The notes beneath the pieces were generated by a model that saw only the letters and a list, made by a program, of their open reading frames with translations, was not told the origin of the DNA and ran no database searches. The position numbers and the translations under genes are program-made. A stretch of 64,000 bases of DNA from CAVXFB01 sp963760935 (GTDB lineage Bacteria > Planctomycetota > Planctomycetia > Pirellulales > Thermoguttaceae): contig CAVXFB010000002.1 of assembly GCA_963760935.1 (NCBI GenBank), positions 1-64,000 on the forward strand. Direction: 5' to 3'. Position 1 is the first letter of the stretch. Every line of letters starts with the position of its first letter. Positions 8,998 through 17,454 of this stretch are shown one piece after another.

Positions 8998-9434
8998 AAC
9001 GTTCTTCCTTTCGCAGTAGATGAGCTTCTGCACAGTATAACGTCTGTACGCAACTGATACGATAACAAGAGCTTCTGTGAGGCTTTCTTTAGGCCTCAGG
9101 CGACGTGCCACGAGAGATATAACGCGGCATGGTTCCACTTTTTTCGCCGGCGTTGTGATTGGCTGGCCGCCCGGAAATCGAGGAACGGGCCAATATTTGC
9201 TCCCACCGCCGCGCCCGATCATCCGCAGTCTCGAAACCGTTCCTTTCCCGGTCCCTTCTGGGCTTTCCGCGTCTTAGCCGACATCCCCGGCGATCGAGTC
9301 GCAAATTGCCATCTTCGAATTCAAGACACCCGAAAGCCGTGGGAAACGCGGTTGACGGCAACACTCCCTGCCTCTTCGGTGGGGGCACTGAAGGGATTGG
9401 CTTTGGAGGTCGTGCCGGCAAGCGTAATTCTGTC
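8998..9434. other. Non-coding stretch upstream of the lipoprotein gene
   Basis: About 440 bp without a convincing gene. A TATACT hexamer on the minus strand near 9035-9040 could be a -10 element for the lipoprotein gene, but no good -35 is placed correctly. The ORFs covering 9089-9421 look like random translation of GC-rich DNA. Confidence 0.35.
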
Positions 9435-9626
9435 TCAGCCGATGGCCCGTTCCCGCGTCGTCATCCGTCGGCCGCAATGGCGGCACTCGCGACGACGAAC
9501 GATATGGCCTCCTTTACGATGTCTGGTATAGACGACTGGTAAATGCTTGCATCCACACCAACGGCACTCCAGACCGCGGTCATTTTCGTTCGCCTGTCGC
9601 GAGTTTCCGTTCTCCATGTTCATCAT
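9435..9626 (-). CDS. Small zinc-ribbon protein (NrdR N-terminal-like)
   Basis: 63 residues. It contains LECRWCGCKHLPVVYTRHRKGG and RRRECRHCGRRMTTRERAI, i.e. two Cys-x2-Cys pairs followed by the RRReC..CG.R.TT.Er signature of the NrdR zinc ribbon, without the ATP-cone that NrdR has. Its start overlaps the end of the terminase gene by 47 bp, so it is read from the same transcript. It probably binds DNA or RNA; whether it controls late genes or nucleotide metabolism cannot be told from sequence. Confidence 0.65.
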   Translation of the reverse strand: MMNMENGNSRQANENDRGLECRWCGCKHLPVVYTRHRKGGHIVRRRECRHCGRRMTTRERAIG

Positions 9627-11883
9627 CTACTCCGTTGCAGTTCAGAAAGCTTGATGCGCGACGCCTGGGTACTGACCGCTGGTCGGTTCCAGGCAGGATC
9701 GCTCCGAGAATCGAAGCCCCCACGGCGCAGCCAACCAGGCAATCCAGCCAATGATTGTCCACTGCGGCAGCCCGCAGTTTCCACTCGTCGACCGTACGGC
9801 CGCGCCCTTCGGTCTTCACGCGGTACTCTGCCGTGATGTGTTCGGCCAGCAATCGATGGAGAACCGGGTTATCGCCAAAGAGCGATAAGCAGCCCCGGTC
9901 GCCCATCGCCACCGCAAGCCGAGCGTGAACGAACGATTTCCAATAGTTCGTATCGAAGACCACGTGCCGCACGGCCCGCTTGCCCTGAACGTTGGGGATC
10001 CGCCAGTTGAGTCCCACGCGATCGCCCATCTTCCGCTTGTATTCCGAGAATGGGATGCTTGATGCCCCGACGAAGCGGCCGTGGCTCGGTAAGAGCACGG
10101 CCGAATGGGCGCTCTGCCGGCAGAATTGGTAGACCACATCGGTCGACGAGCCCCAGTTGGCGTCGATCAGGCAACGCTCGATCCGCATGCCCGCGCCGTC
10201 GTCGCGATGCCACTCACGCCCCAGGCAGTGGTTGGCGAGCTCCTCCAGCCCGGCGTAGATCGAGCCCTCCGGTCCGGCGCCCTTGGCGACCAGGGACAGC
10301 GTGGATTGAGCATCGCGGAGGGTGAAGAAGGCCCGCTTCTGATCCGGATAAGAGCCGTAGTCGATCACGTAGCCGGTGAAGTCGTCTTCCCATGCGGCCA
10401 CGACGTAGAACAACAGCGCGGCCTGCACGTCGACGAACATTGTCAGATGGTTGCAGCCGATTGGTACATCCCCACGCCGAATGCGATTGAACTTGGCCGC
10501 CACTTGGTCAGCCGTCAATTCGTTGTCCTGCGGCGTTTCTTCCGGCAATGGCTCGTTCTGATACTCGGCCCAGAAGGCCCGCTCGTCCTGGAGCTTCAGG
10601 TTCATGGCGTGCTGAATGGCCGACAGCTCGTCATAGTTGTACCGCTCGGCCCAGGCGACGACGGCACCAGCATCCATCTCTTCCTGGTTCTGCCGATAGA
10701 ACTCGGTGGCATCCGCCAGACCATGCTCGGCTCGTAATCCTTCCGCGCGGGTCTCGGCATACTTGGCCCACAGACCCTCATTCGCTGGGAACGCATAGAC
10801 CATCTTGGTCCTTTCCCCCTGCCACTGCGGGTGCTTGTCGCGGTCGAGTATGCGGTCAGCCATGTCCTCCGGGCGAATTACGGTACAGGGCATGACGCCG
10901 GCGATCTTCTTTCCCGGGCCAGCCAGGCCCAGCACAGCGCCAGCCAGGATGCTTTCCCGCGTGGCGCACTGCGAAATGCTTCGGGCCGACTCGTCGGTCT
11001 GCGGATCGTCGAGCACGACCAGCGACGGTCGCACCGAGTGGCCGTCGGCCCGCTTGAACTTCATGCCACGGATACGACCAGTGATGCCGGCAACCTTGAT
11101 GATGGCGCCGGAAGCTTTGCTGTCGGATATCGTTGGCAACACGACCTCGCGGGCCGTCCAACCGATGTGCGTTCGCTGGCCTTTGTAAAGCTGTCCGCTG
11201 CAGCGGTTGGCAATTCCGTCGAGACACTGAATGGGATAGACGACCTCTGGAAAATCCTCCAGCAACAGTTCGTTGCCGTCCAATTCGGTCTTGATGCTTT
11301 CGAGCATGTCCATCGCATGGCCTTCGTCACTGCCGATTAGACAGACGAAGTCCCGATGGCCGTTCAGCACGGCCCAGATGCATGCGCACTCACAGATGCT
11401 CGTCTTGCCACTGCCGCGGGGCATGGCCATTGCGAATAGCCCGCCGTTGATCACGGCCTCTTTGATCTTGGCAATCACCTTCAGGTGGTCCGGCGACCAG
11501 GCCAAGTGAAACGTGAAGGGGAAGTACGCCTCGCAGAAGAAGCGGAAGTCTGTCGCAGCACGCGCCTTCCGTTCAGGATTGACGACGGCAGGAAGCTCGC
11601 CAATGTCGCGTCCAGCCAGCGACAAGGCGGCGTTGCGGGCGCGAGCGCGATCTTTCAGTGCCTCGTAAGGATCGCCGTCGATTTCTGGATGGGGTTCGTG
11701 GCGTATCGCGGCCAGCCATGCCACGTAGCGAAACAGATCCACGTGCCGGTCGTCGCCAATGCGAAATCCGGCACGGGAGCGATGGCGCAGCAACTGTCGC
11801 TCGCTGATCACTTCGCCCAGCGGCGTGGAATTGAGCAGTCGCACCAGTTCGTTCGGTCGCAGTTGTCGCGGGTCAATCGCCAC
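9580..11883 (-). CDS. Terminase large subunit with N-terminal accessory module
   Basis: 767 residues. The ATPase has Walker A MPRGSGKTSICE (about residue 155) and Walker B LVVLDDPQTDE (about 290); the C-terminal nuclease part includes MFVDVQAALLFYVVAAW and LIDANWGSSTDVVYQF with acidic residues expected to bind metal. It packages phage DNA into the procapsid at the portal. The first 65 residues (LRPNELVRLLNSTPLGEVISERQLLRHR..VDLFRYVAWLA) are an extra module that resembles the small protein encoded just upstream. The start overlaps that gene by 11 bp. Length is at the upper end for the GpA-like terminases. Intact. Confidence 0.9.
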   Translation of the reverse strand: MAIDPRQLRPNELVRLLNSTPLGEVISERQLLRHRSRAGFRIGDDRHVDLFRYVAWLAAIRHEPHPEIDGDPYEALKDRARARNAALSLAGRDIGELPAVVNPERKARAATDFRFFCEAYFPFTFHLAWSPDHLKVIAKIKEAVINGGLFAMAMPRGSGKTSICECACIWAVLNGHRDFVCLIGSDEGHAMDMLESIKTELDGNELLLEDFPEVVYPIQCLDGIANRCSGQLYKGQRTHIGWTAREVVLPTISDSKASGAIIKVAGITGRIRGMKFKRADGHSVRPSLVVLDDPQTDESARSISQCATRESILAGAVLGLAGPGKKIAGVMPCTVIRPEDMADRILDRDKHPQWQGERTKMVYAFPANEGLWAKYAETRAEGLRAEHGLADATEFYRQNQEEMDAGAVVAWAERYNYDELSAIQHAMNLKLQDERAFWAEYQNEPLPEETPQDNELTADQVAAKFNRIRRGDVPIGCNHLTMFVDVQAALLFYVVAAWEDDFTGYVIDYGSYPDQKRAFFTLRDAQSTLSLVAKGAGPEGSIYAGLEELANHCLGREWHRDDGAGMRIERCLIDANWGSSTDVVYQFCRQSAHSAVLLPSHGRFVGASSIPFSEYKRKMGDRVGLNWRIPNVQGKRAVRHVVFDTNYWKSFVHARLAVAMGDRGCLSLFGDNPVLHRLLAEHITAEYRVKTEGRGRTVDEWKLRAAAVDNHWLDCLVGCAVGASILGAILPGTDQRSVPRRRASSFLNCNGVDDEHGERKLATGERK

Positions 11884-12097
11884 CAGCCATCTCCTTCACC
11901 AGCCATGCGGCGTAAAGAACCAAGTTCATCGTCCCATCGGGATTCCGCGGTGCGCCGTCGTCAATGTCGGCCTGTAGCATTTCCACGGTGACCGGCCTCG
12001 CGCCCGAGGCAGAGAGAACGCGAGCCATGTCCGCCAGCCGTAAGGCCTGGGGGTTCAGCGGGCTCGGTTGCCGTTCTTCAGGGTTATTGTCCGTCAT
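11873..12097 (-). CDS. Small phage packaging-associated protein
   Basis: 74 residues from ATG 12097 (an in-frame TTG at 12118 is an alternative). Core sequence ALRLADMARVLSASGARPVTVEMLQADIDDGAPRNPDGTMNLVLYAAWLVKEM. The arrangement of helices and the closing YAAWLVKE match the N-terminal module of the terminase that follows (L..LL..TP....SE.QL....DLFRYVAWLA). It is in the small-terminase position at the head of the late operon, so it may be the DNA-recognition partner, but it is shorter than usual small terminases. Function inferred. Confidence 0.5.
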   Translation of the reverse strand: MTDNNPEERQPSPLNPQALRLADMARVLSASGARPVTVEMLQADIDDGAPRNPDGTMNLVLYAAWLVKEMAGGD

Positions 12098-12242
12098 TGC
12101 TGAGCAATCTCGGGTCAAACGATTACACAGGGATTACAGAAATCTGCCGCACGGGCCGCACAATCCGCTTGATGTTTCTCCGAAAACACTGCTCATGTGT
12201 GGATGAGCGATGCGAGCCCCGAACAACCGAAAGACCACGACC

Positions 12243-12440
12243 ATGAAGAAACGACGCATGAGCGAGAAACGATTCGAAACGAAGCTGGCCCACTTGCTGG
12301 AACGTCGGCTGGAGAACGCCGGCGGCGGGGTGACGACCTTCCACAACGCCGGAGTCCTCACCATGAACCGGGGCCTGGTCGTCTCGCTGCCTAACGGCCA
12401 GCAATTTCAAGTCACCATCGTGGAAAGCACGCGGTACTAA
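12243..12440 (+). CDS. Small conserved-type protein, function unknown
   Basis: 65 residues from ATG 12243. Starts MKKRRMSEKRFETKLAHLLERRLENAGGGVTTFHNAGVLTMNRGLVVSLPNG. A basic N-terminal helix and a beta-hairpin-like C-terminus are visible. First gene of the plus-strand block that runs divergently from the packaging genes, so its promoter must lie in 12098-12242. No family recognised. Confidence 0.55.
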   Translation: MKKRRMSEKRFETKLAHLLERRLENAGGGVTTFHNAGVLTMNRGLVVSLPNGQQFQVTIVESTRY

Positions 12441-12461
12441 CCATCCCCAAGGAGCACAGAA

Positions 12462-12659
12462 ATGGACATGCCCCATACCGTCGAGATCGTAAACGACCTG
12501 CTGGTCGTGCTGGACCAGGATGGCAACGGCTGCGATTGCCACAAATTGACCAGCCTGCGAATCGCTCAGCGGCAACTCCGCCGCTGGCAGAACGAGTACA
12601 CCTTCGACTACGGTGACGCCCTGTCGGCCGTGTCGGAGTTCTTTGCGTCGATTGAGTAA
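12462..12659 (+). CDS. Small protein, function unknown
   Basis: 65 residues, preceded by AAGGAGCACAGAA, a good ribosome site. Acidic: MDMPHTVEIVNDLLVVLDQDGNGCDCHKLTSLRIAQ. A CDC pair could bind metal but there is no second pair. It lies 21 bp downstream of the previous gene and is probably cotranscribed. No family recognised. Confidence 0.55.
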   Translation: MDMPHTVEIVNDLLVVLDQDGNGCDCHKLTSLRIAQRQLRRWQNEYTFDYGDALSAVSEFFASIE

Positions 12660-12692
12660 CCCCTGTTTCCCTTTTTCCGAAGGAGTTGTGCG

Positions 12693-13286
12693 ATGAAGAA
12701 GAACGAAGTGAAGGTCGGCGGCGTCTACACCGCGAAGGTGACCAACAAGGTCGTCCAGGTGCGGATCGATGCGGAGAGCCGCCACGGCGGTTGGGACGCG
12801 ACCAACCTGGCCACGGGCAAGAAGGTCCGCATCCAGTCGCCCCAGCGCCTGCGGGCGGCCGTCGGCGGCAACAGCACCGCGACGGAGGCCAAGCAGACCA
12901 AGAGCAATAAGAAGGCCAAGGCTGCAGCTGAGGCCCAACCGGCGCAAACGTCGACGCCCACGGTCGAAGACTTGGCCAGCGCCACGCCGCCTACGGACGC
13001 CGAACCCGCGGCGGTCGACAAGCCGAAACGCTCGCGGGCCAAGAAGGAGCCCAAGGAGAAGCGGATCAGCGGCCTGGACGCCGCGGCCAAGGTGCTCGAA
13101 GAATCGGGCCAGCCGATGACCGCCAAGGAGATGATCGAGGCGGCCGAGTCGAAGGGCTACTGGAAGTCGCCCGGCGGCAAGACGCCGCACGCCACGGTCT
13201 ACAGCGCGATCATCCGTGAGATCGCCACCAAGGCCGGCGAGGCCCGCTTCCGCAAGACCGAGCGCGGCAAGTTCGCCCACGCCTGA
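12693..13286 (+). CDS. HARE-HTH domain protein
   Basis: 197 residues with GAAGGAGTTG before the ATG. Residues 1-55 form a small beta domain (NEVKVGGVYTAKVTNKVVQVRIDAE). A lysine/alanine-rich linker follows (about 60-130), then a C-terminal HARE-HTH winged helix: SGLDAAAKVLEESGQPMTAKEMIEAAESKGYWKSPGGKTPHATVYSAIIREI. This domain occurs in the RNA polymerase delta subunit, ASXL proteins and some restriction enzymes, and is thought to bind DNA or link chromatin-like proteins to effectors. As a phage-encoded protein with a histone-tail-like linker it may be a nucleoid-associated or transcription factor. Intact. Confidence 0.75.
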   Translation: MKKNEVKVGGVYTAKVTNKVVQVRIDAESRHGGWDATNLATGKKVRIQSPQRLRAAVGGNSTATEAKQTKSNKKAKAAAEAQPAQTSTPTVEDLASATPPTDAEPAAVDKPKRSRAKKEPKEKRISGLDAAAKVLEESGQPMTAKEMIEAAESKGYWKSPGGKTPHATVYSAIIREIATKAGEARFRKTERGKFAHA

Positions 13287-13321
13287 GCCAAGGCGATTCC
13301 GCTGTTTTCCCTCTCTTTTTG

Positions 13322-13341
13322 CCCCGGGCGCCCACCCGGGG
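13322..13341. terminator. Possible terminator hairpin
   Basis: CCCCGGG-CGCCCA-CCCGGGG gives a 7-bp GC-only stem 35 bp after the HARE-HTH gene, followed by TTCTCTT. The T tract is weak, so termination may be partial. The remaining 200 bp up to the amidoligase gene should contain a separate promoter, not clearly visible. Confidence 0.4.
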
Positions 13342-13550
13342 TTCTCTTCGGCCATTTCTGGCTCCCGGGCGTTTTCGGGCACTTCCCCAGCCTTATAAAA
13401 GCCGCCCCTTCTGACATAAAGCTTGAGCCCGAAGTCCAAACAGTGTCTAGCGTTACGGCGTCTGGAATTAGCTGGACAAAACGTCGCGAATGAGCGACAG
13501 TTACCACTGTTACGAGGGGCTTGATAACCACCTACACAAGGCACAAAACG

Positions 13551-14417
13551 ATGAACGCAAACGAACTTACCCTGGGGGTCGAAATCGAGACGGTGGCCCC
13601 CGACAGCGCGGTTCGGAACGATGGCCTGCGGATCGGATCCTACAAGCACGGGATTCAGGTGCCGTACCTGCCGGAAGGCTGGAAGGCCGAGGCGGACGGC
13701 TCGATCGACAACAGCAAGGGAGGCCACAAATGCGAGATCGTAAGCCCGATCCTCCGCGGGGCCGAGGGGCTCCTCCAGGTCGCAGAGGTCCTTCGAACGC
13801 TCGAAGCCAAGGGACACCGAGTCAACGCCAGCTGCGGTTGCCACGTTCACGTAGGTTGGCGGCGCGATTACCCGAGCATCGCCCTGGCCCGCCTGATCAC
13901 GATCGTCGCCTACATCGAGAAGGGGCTCTACGCGATCACCGGATCGAAGGCCCGCGAGCGCGGATGCAACGGCCACCCCTGCTACGCCAAAGGGGTGCGG
14001 ACTTACGGGAACGACAAGAGCGCGAAGCCGAAGCTCGACCGCGACCGCTACCACGCCTTGAACCTTACCAACCTGGCGCACGGGACGAAAGACACAGTAG
14101 AGTTCCGGGTTTTCTCCGGATCGCTTTCCGCCACGAAGGTGGTCGGATGGATCCAGGTTTGCCTTGGCCTGGTCGAGCGGGCTTTGAACGGAAAGCGGAT
14201 GGCGACTTGGGAGCCCAAACCATTGACGGGCGGTTGGAAGAAGGCCGGAGTCGGCCAGAGCGAGGCGGAACGCCTGATGGGCTACCTGGCCTGGGGCAAA
14301 GGCTACGCCCGCATCCACGGCGGCAAGCAGTACGGATGGATTTCGGACGCGATTCCCCAGGACGAGATCAAGGCCGAGTTCCGCCGCTTGGCCAAGAAGT
14401 ACGACGCCCAAGCCTAA
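13551..14417 (+). CDS. Amidoligase family enzyme (Amidoligase_2 type)
   Basis: 288 residues, ATG at 13551. Family signatures in order: TLGVEIET (residues about 6-13), KCEIVSPIL, ASCGCHVHVG (about 98-107) and VEFRVFSGS. These fit the glutamine-synthetase-like fold of the Amidoligase_2 group, which forms amide bonds using ATP. The next gene is a class II glutamine amidotransferase, a known partner in such operons that could supply or remove an ammonia/amide group. Substrates proposed for the family are peptides or cell-wall components; here it cannot be decided. It sits on a prophage, opposite in direction to the head genes, as accessory cargo. Intact, all motif residues present. Confidence 0.85.
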   Translation: MNANELTLGVEIETVAPDSAVRNDGLRIGSYKHGIQVPYLPEGWKAEADGSIDNSKGGHKCEIVSPILRGAEGLLQVAEVLRTLEAKGHRVNASCGCHVHVGWRRDYPSIALARLITIVAYIEKGLYAITGSKARERGCNGHPCYAKGVRTYGNDKSAKPKLDRDRYHALNLTNLAHGTKDTVEFRVFSGSLSATKVVGWIQVCLGLVERALNGKRMATWEPKPLTGGWKKAGVGQSEAERLMGYLAWGKGYARIHGGKQYGWISDAIPQDEIKAEFRRLAKKYDAQA

Positions 14418-14438
14418 CCCAGAAAGGAAAGCAGAACC

Positions 14439-15113
14439 ATGTGCGGAGTTTTCGGATTCATCACCAAGAACGGACGCGGGCCCGACGTGGCCCGCCTGCG
14501 GCGGATTGCCGTAGAGACGCAACAACGCGGCCACCACGCGTTTGGACTCGCGTGGCTCGGCGCCAACGGCGCCATCCATACCTTCAAGCGCCCCGGCCCC
14601 GCCACGGCCAACCTGGGCGACGTGGACGCCTGCCGCGGCGCCGCGGTGGTGATCGGCCACTGCCGCTGGGCCACGCACGGAACGCCGGAGGACAACCGCA
14701 ACAACCATCCACACCCGGCCGGCCGCGGTTGGTTCGTTCACAACGGCGTCGTGCAGAACCACGGCAATCTGGCGCGGAAATACCATCTGGCCATGCGCAC
14801 CCAATGCGACAGCGAGATCCTGGGGTTGCTGATGGCCAAGTTCCCCGGCGCGCTGGGCCTGCGGGCGGCACGGGCCGCCGAGATGGCCGAAGGTCGCCTG
14901 GCGGTCCTGGGCTTGTGGCGAAACCCGGCCCGCCTGCTGATCGTGCGTAGCGGCAACCCCCTCTGTTTTGGTGAGACGGGCGGCGGGTACTACTTCGCCA
15001 GCCTGCCCGAAGAACTGCCGGGCAAGGTGATGTCGCTTACGGACCGCTACGCCGGCGTCCTGGTATACGACGGCGGAGAACTCCAACACGATGCCTATTC
15101 GATAGGGAGATGA
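14439..15113 (+). CDS. Class II glutamine amidotransferase (Ntn hydrolase)
   Basis: 224 residues, ATG at 14439 preceded by GAAAGGAAAG. The N-terminus MCGVFGFI puts the nucleophile Cys at position 2, exposed after Met removal. IGHCRWATHG and VHNGVVQNH follow, as in GlmS/PurF-type amidotransferase domains. The protein hydrolyses glutamine to release ammonia. There is no synthetase domain, so the partner must be another protein, most likely the amidoligase 22 bp upstream. GTQCDSEILG and GRLAVLGLW match the later part of the Ntn domain. Intact. Confidence 0.85.
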   Translation: MCGVFGFITKNGRGPDVARLRRIAVETQQRGHHAFGLAWLGANGAIHTFKRPGPATANLGDVDACRGAAVVIGHCRWATHGTPEDNRNNHPHPAGRGWFVHNGVVQNHGNLARKYHLAMRTQCDSEILGLLMAKFPGALGLRAARAAEMAEGRLAVLGLWRNPARLLIVRSGNPLCFGETGGGYYFASLPEELPGKVMSLTDRYAGVLVYDGGELQHDAYSIGR

Positions 15114-15116
15114 ACG

Positions 15117-15365
15117 ATGCGATACTTTACAACCACAGAGGCAGCGGCCATTTTGCATGTGGACCCCAGTCGCGTGCGACTGCTGTGCAAACTGGGTCGG
15201 ATCGAGACGATCAAAATCGGCAACACCTACGGCATCACGGAGAGTGAATTGGAACGGTTCGCCGCGTTCCAACGGCCGCCGGGAAGACCCCGCAAGAACA
15301 TCATTCCGCAGGCCACCGTTGATGAGTTGCCCGTCGACCAAGGCGTGTTCTCGTCCAATTCGTAG
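15117..15365 (+). CDS. Excisionase-like helix-turn-helix protein
   Basis: 82 residues, ATG at 15117 just 3 bp after the amidotransferase stop. MRYFTTTEAAAILHVDPSRVRLLCKLGRIETIKIGNTYGITESELERFAAFQRPPGRPRKN is a MerR/excisionase-type winged HTH followed by an AT-hook-like GRPRK motif. In phages such proteins direct excision or repress early genes. Its place at the end of the cargo operon rather than beside the integrase makes a regulatory role for this operon equally likely. Confidence 0.7.
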   Translation: MRYFTTTEAAAILHVDPSRVRLLCKLGRIETIKIGNTYGITESELERFAAFQRPPGRPRKNIIPQATVDELPVDQGVFSSNS

Positions 15366-15389
15366 ATCCATTCGCAACCCGCCTTTCCT

Positions 15390-15750
15390 TTAGCCCTGGG
15401 CATGCCCGGAGTTTTCTACGCTCTGTCCGACGACGGTGAGGAACGTGACCGGCTTACCCAACTCACGGGCGATGGCGATTTCGGCCTGAACACCGACGCT
15501 CTCCCGCCAGCCGTCGAGCATCAGCACTACGACCTCGTCACACACTTCGAGGTAGCGACGGTCATGCCGCTGCCAGAACTGCCAGTCGCCTGGAACGCCG
15601 TAGTCGCAGATCGCGTAGCTGTGCGCAATGGGTGCAAAGACGGTCTTTCCTTGGCGAATCAGTGCGGCCGCGGCACGGCACGCCGCCTTGAACCGCTGAT
15701 GGCGACACGCCATCGTCCGGATGCGAGAAGGGTGATGCCAGGTAGATCAT
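15390..15750 (-). CDS. DUF1937-type nucleoside 2-deoxyribosyltransferase-like protein, frameshifted
   Basis: ATG at 15750, overlapping the methyltransferase stop by 4 bp (ATGA), reads MIYLASPFSHPD. After dropping one base near 15713 the other frame continues MACRHQRFKAACRAAAALIRQG..FAPIAHSYAIC..GDWQFWQRHDRRYLEVCDEVVVLMLDGWRESVGVQAEIAIARELGKPV, a complete DUF1937 pattern. The family resembles nucleoside deoxyribosyltransferases (YLASPYS start, E-I-A helix). In phages it may handle modified nucleotides. Coupling to a DNA methyltransferase fits a nucleic-acid role. The break is one base, so possibly a sequencing indel. Confidence 0.65.
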
Positions 15751-17093
15751 GCGCCGGCCTCCACGGTCTCGATGGGTGTCGTGGCCGGCTCTCGCTCGGC
15801 CTTTTTGCCAGTGAACTTCTCCCAGCGCTCGACGATGACGTCGCAGTAGGGCGGGTCCAACTCCATGAGAAACGCCTTCCGTCCGGTCTGCTCGGCGGCG
15901 ATGAGTGTGCTGCCGCTGCCGCCGAAGAGGTCCAAAACGTTCTCGCCAGCAAGAGACGAGTACTGCATCGCTCGCACAGCCAACTCGGCGGGCTTTTCCG
16001 TCAAATGCACCATCTTGTTGGGATTGATTTTTTTGACGTGCCAGAGATCAGTGGCGTTGTTCGGTCCGTAAAACTTGTGGCCAGCGCCCTCCTTCCACCC
16101 ATAGAAGCACCACTCGTGCGCGCCCATGAAGTCCTTGCGAGTCAACACCGGATGTTCTTTGTCCCAGATGATCGCCTGGGCGAAGTACATCTTGCTGGCC
16201 TTCAACGCCGGCGGATAGTTGCCGCAGTTGGCGTAGCCGCCCCAGATATAGAAACTCCGGCCGGGCTCCAGCACTCTGGCCATGTTCCCAAACCACGCGA
16301 GCAACATCGCCTCGAACGCCTCGTCCGATACGAAGTCATTGGCCAGAGGCCGGTCCTTCGCCCGCATCTGCTTGTGGGTCGGTTTCGACTTCTCCGGGTG
16401 CCGAGCCAGGTCCAATGCTTGGTGGTGATGGTCGGCCGCCTGGTGGTAACTGGTAAATGACGACAGCCCCGCGGCGATAGCGTTGTTGCTCCGCGGCTCA
16501 ACCTTCACGTTGTACGGCGGGTCGGTGTTCACCAACTGGATCGTGGCGCCGGCCAGCAGCCGATCGACATGCTCGGGGTTGCTGCTGTCACCACAGAGCA
16601 AGCGGTGGTCGCCGAGGATCCATAGGTCGCCCGCCTGGGTAATCGCATCCTCAGGCGGCTCGGGGATCTCGTCCGGATCGGTCAGGCCTGCCTTCACGCC
16701 GGGGTCGAAGATCTTCGCCAGCTCGTCCTTGGAGAAGCCGAGCAGTTCCAGGTCGAAGTCCATCCCCTGGAGCGCCGATAGTTCGATCGGCAGCATCTCG
16801 TAATCCCAGACTGCCAGGTCGGCCGTCTTGTTGTCGGCGATGCGGTAGGCCCGAATCTTCTCAGGTGACAGGTCCTTGGCCACATGGACGGGGACCTTCT
16901 CCAGCCCCAGCTTCCGCGCGGCCTTGAATCGGGTGTGTCCACAGATGATCACGCCGTCGGTGTCGACGACGATCGGTTGTCGAAAGCCGAACTGGCGGAT
17001 CGACTCGGCTACGGCGTCGACGGCCGCATCGTTTTGGCGGGGGTTGCCTGGGTAAGGCTTAATGTCGGACAGCTTCCGTAACTCGATTTTCAT
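15747..17093 (-). CDS. ParB-domain DNA methyltransferase (adenine N6/cytosine N4 type)
   Basis: 448 residues from ATG 17093, whose product MKIELRKLSDIKPYPGNPRQND starts with a ParB/Srx-like domain (GHTRFKAARKLG at about 60-75, ending near residue 110). The methyltransferase half has NTDPPYNV (motif IV, about 190) before DLFGGSGSTLIAAEQTGR (motif I, about 400), the beta-class order. In phages this fusion methylates phage or host DNA, often protecting it from restriction. No cognate nuclease is next to it. It heads a leftward pair with the DUF1937 gene. Intact. Confidence 0.9.
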   Translation of the reverse strand: MKIELRKLSDIKPYPGNPRQNDAAVDAVAESIRQFGFRQPIVVDTDGVIICGHTRFKAARKLGLEKVPVHVAKDLSPEKIRAYRIADNKTADLAVWDYEMLPIELSALQGMDFDLELLGFSKDELAKIFDPGVKAGLTDPDEIPEPPEDAITQAGDLWILGDHRLLCGDSSNPEHVDRLLAGATIQLVNTDPPYNVKVEPRSNNAIAAGLSSFTSYHQAADHHHQALDLARHPEKSKPTHKQMRAKDRPLANDFVSDEAFEAMLLAWFGNMARVLEPGRSFYIWGGYANCGNYPPALKASKMYFAQAIIWDKEHPVLTRKDFMGAHEWCFYGWKEGAGHKFYGPNNATDLWHVKKINPNKMVHLTEKPAELAVRAMQYSSLAGENVLDLFGGSGSTLIAAEQTGRKAFLMELDPPYCDVIVERWEKFTGKKAEREPATTPIETVEAGA

Positions 17094-17200
17094 GGGAGCG
17101 CACCTATAGCACAAAGTAATGTGCTGGTGGCTCCGAGATACGGAGTGCAGCCCCGGCAATCCAGGGCGGCGGGCAGGCGGACCAGAGAAACCGCCTGTCA

Positions 17201-17454
17201 CTAAATCATTTGTGGGAATCCATTATAGCAGATCAGACGGACTTGCACACGTTCGGTTGCGTCTTTCGTGATATCTGCCATATCCGGCGACCCGGGGAGA
17301 TCGCCAAGTTGAAGGCGATACCGATACCCAGTCCGTGAACGATTCGTCGAACTACTGACTCCGGTGCTGTGTTCTCGGACCTGTTCGCCGAGGTGCAGCG
17401 CAATCGGGCGATCTTCGAAAGATTATCCCCTGTCCCGGCCTTAACCGCCGGCAT
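17201..17454 (-). pseudogene. vsr: vsr remnant (very short patch repair endonuclease)
   Basis: ATG at 17454 overlaps the stop of the preceding gene. The first frame gives DNLSKIARLRCTSANRSENTAPESVVRRIVHGLG. After one base near 17330 the next frame gives YRYRLQLGDLPGSPD, matching the N-terminal third of Vsr endonucleases including the catalytic Asp in LPG.PD. Then the similarity stops: the His residues and the rest of the nuclease are absent and an unrelated tail ends at 17201. So the gene is truncated as well as frameshifted. Vsr corrects T:G mismatches made by deamination of cytosine-C5 methylated sites, which fits the C5 methyltransferase at the other end of this operon. Confidence 0.7.

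Noticed and set aside
9089..9421. 110-codon minus-strand frame before the lipoprotein gene
   Set aside because: Low-complexity Pro/Arg translation of GC-rich DNA, no ribosome site.
12123..15377. Open minus-strand frame of 1084 codons across the cargo block
   Set aside because: It is antisense to six plus-strand genes with ribosome sites and known domains; GC-rich codon use leaves the complementary frame open by chance.
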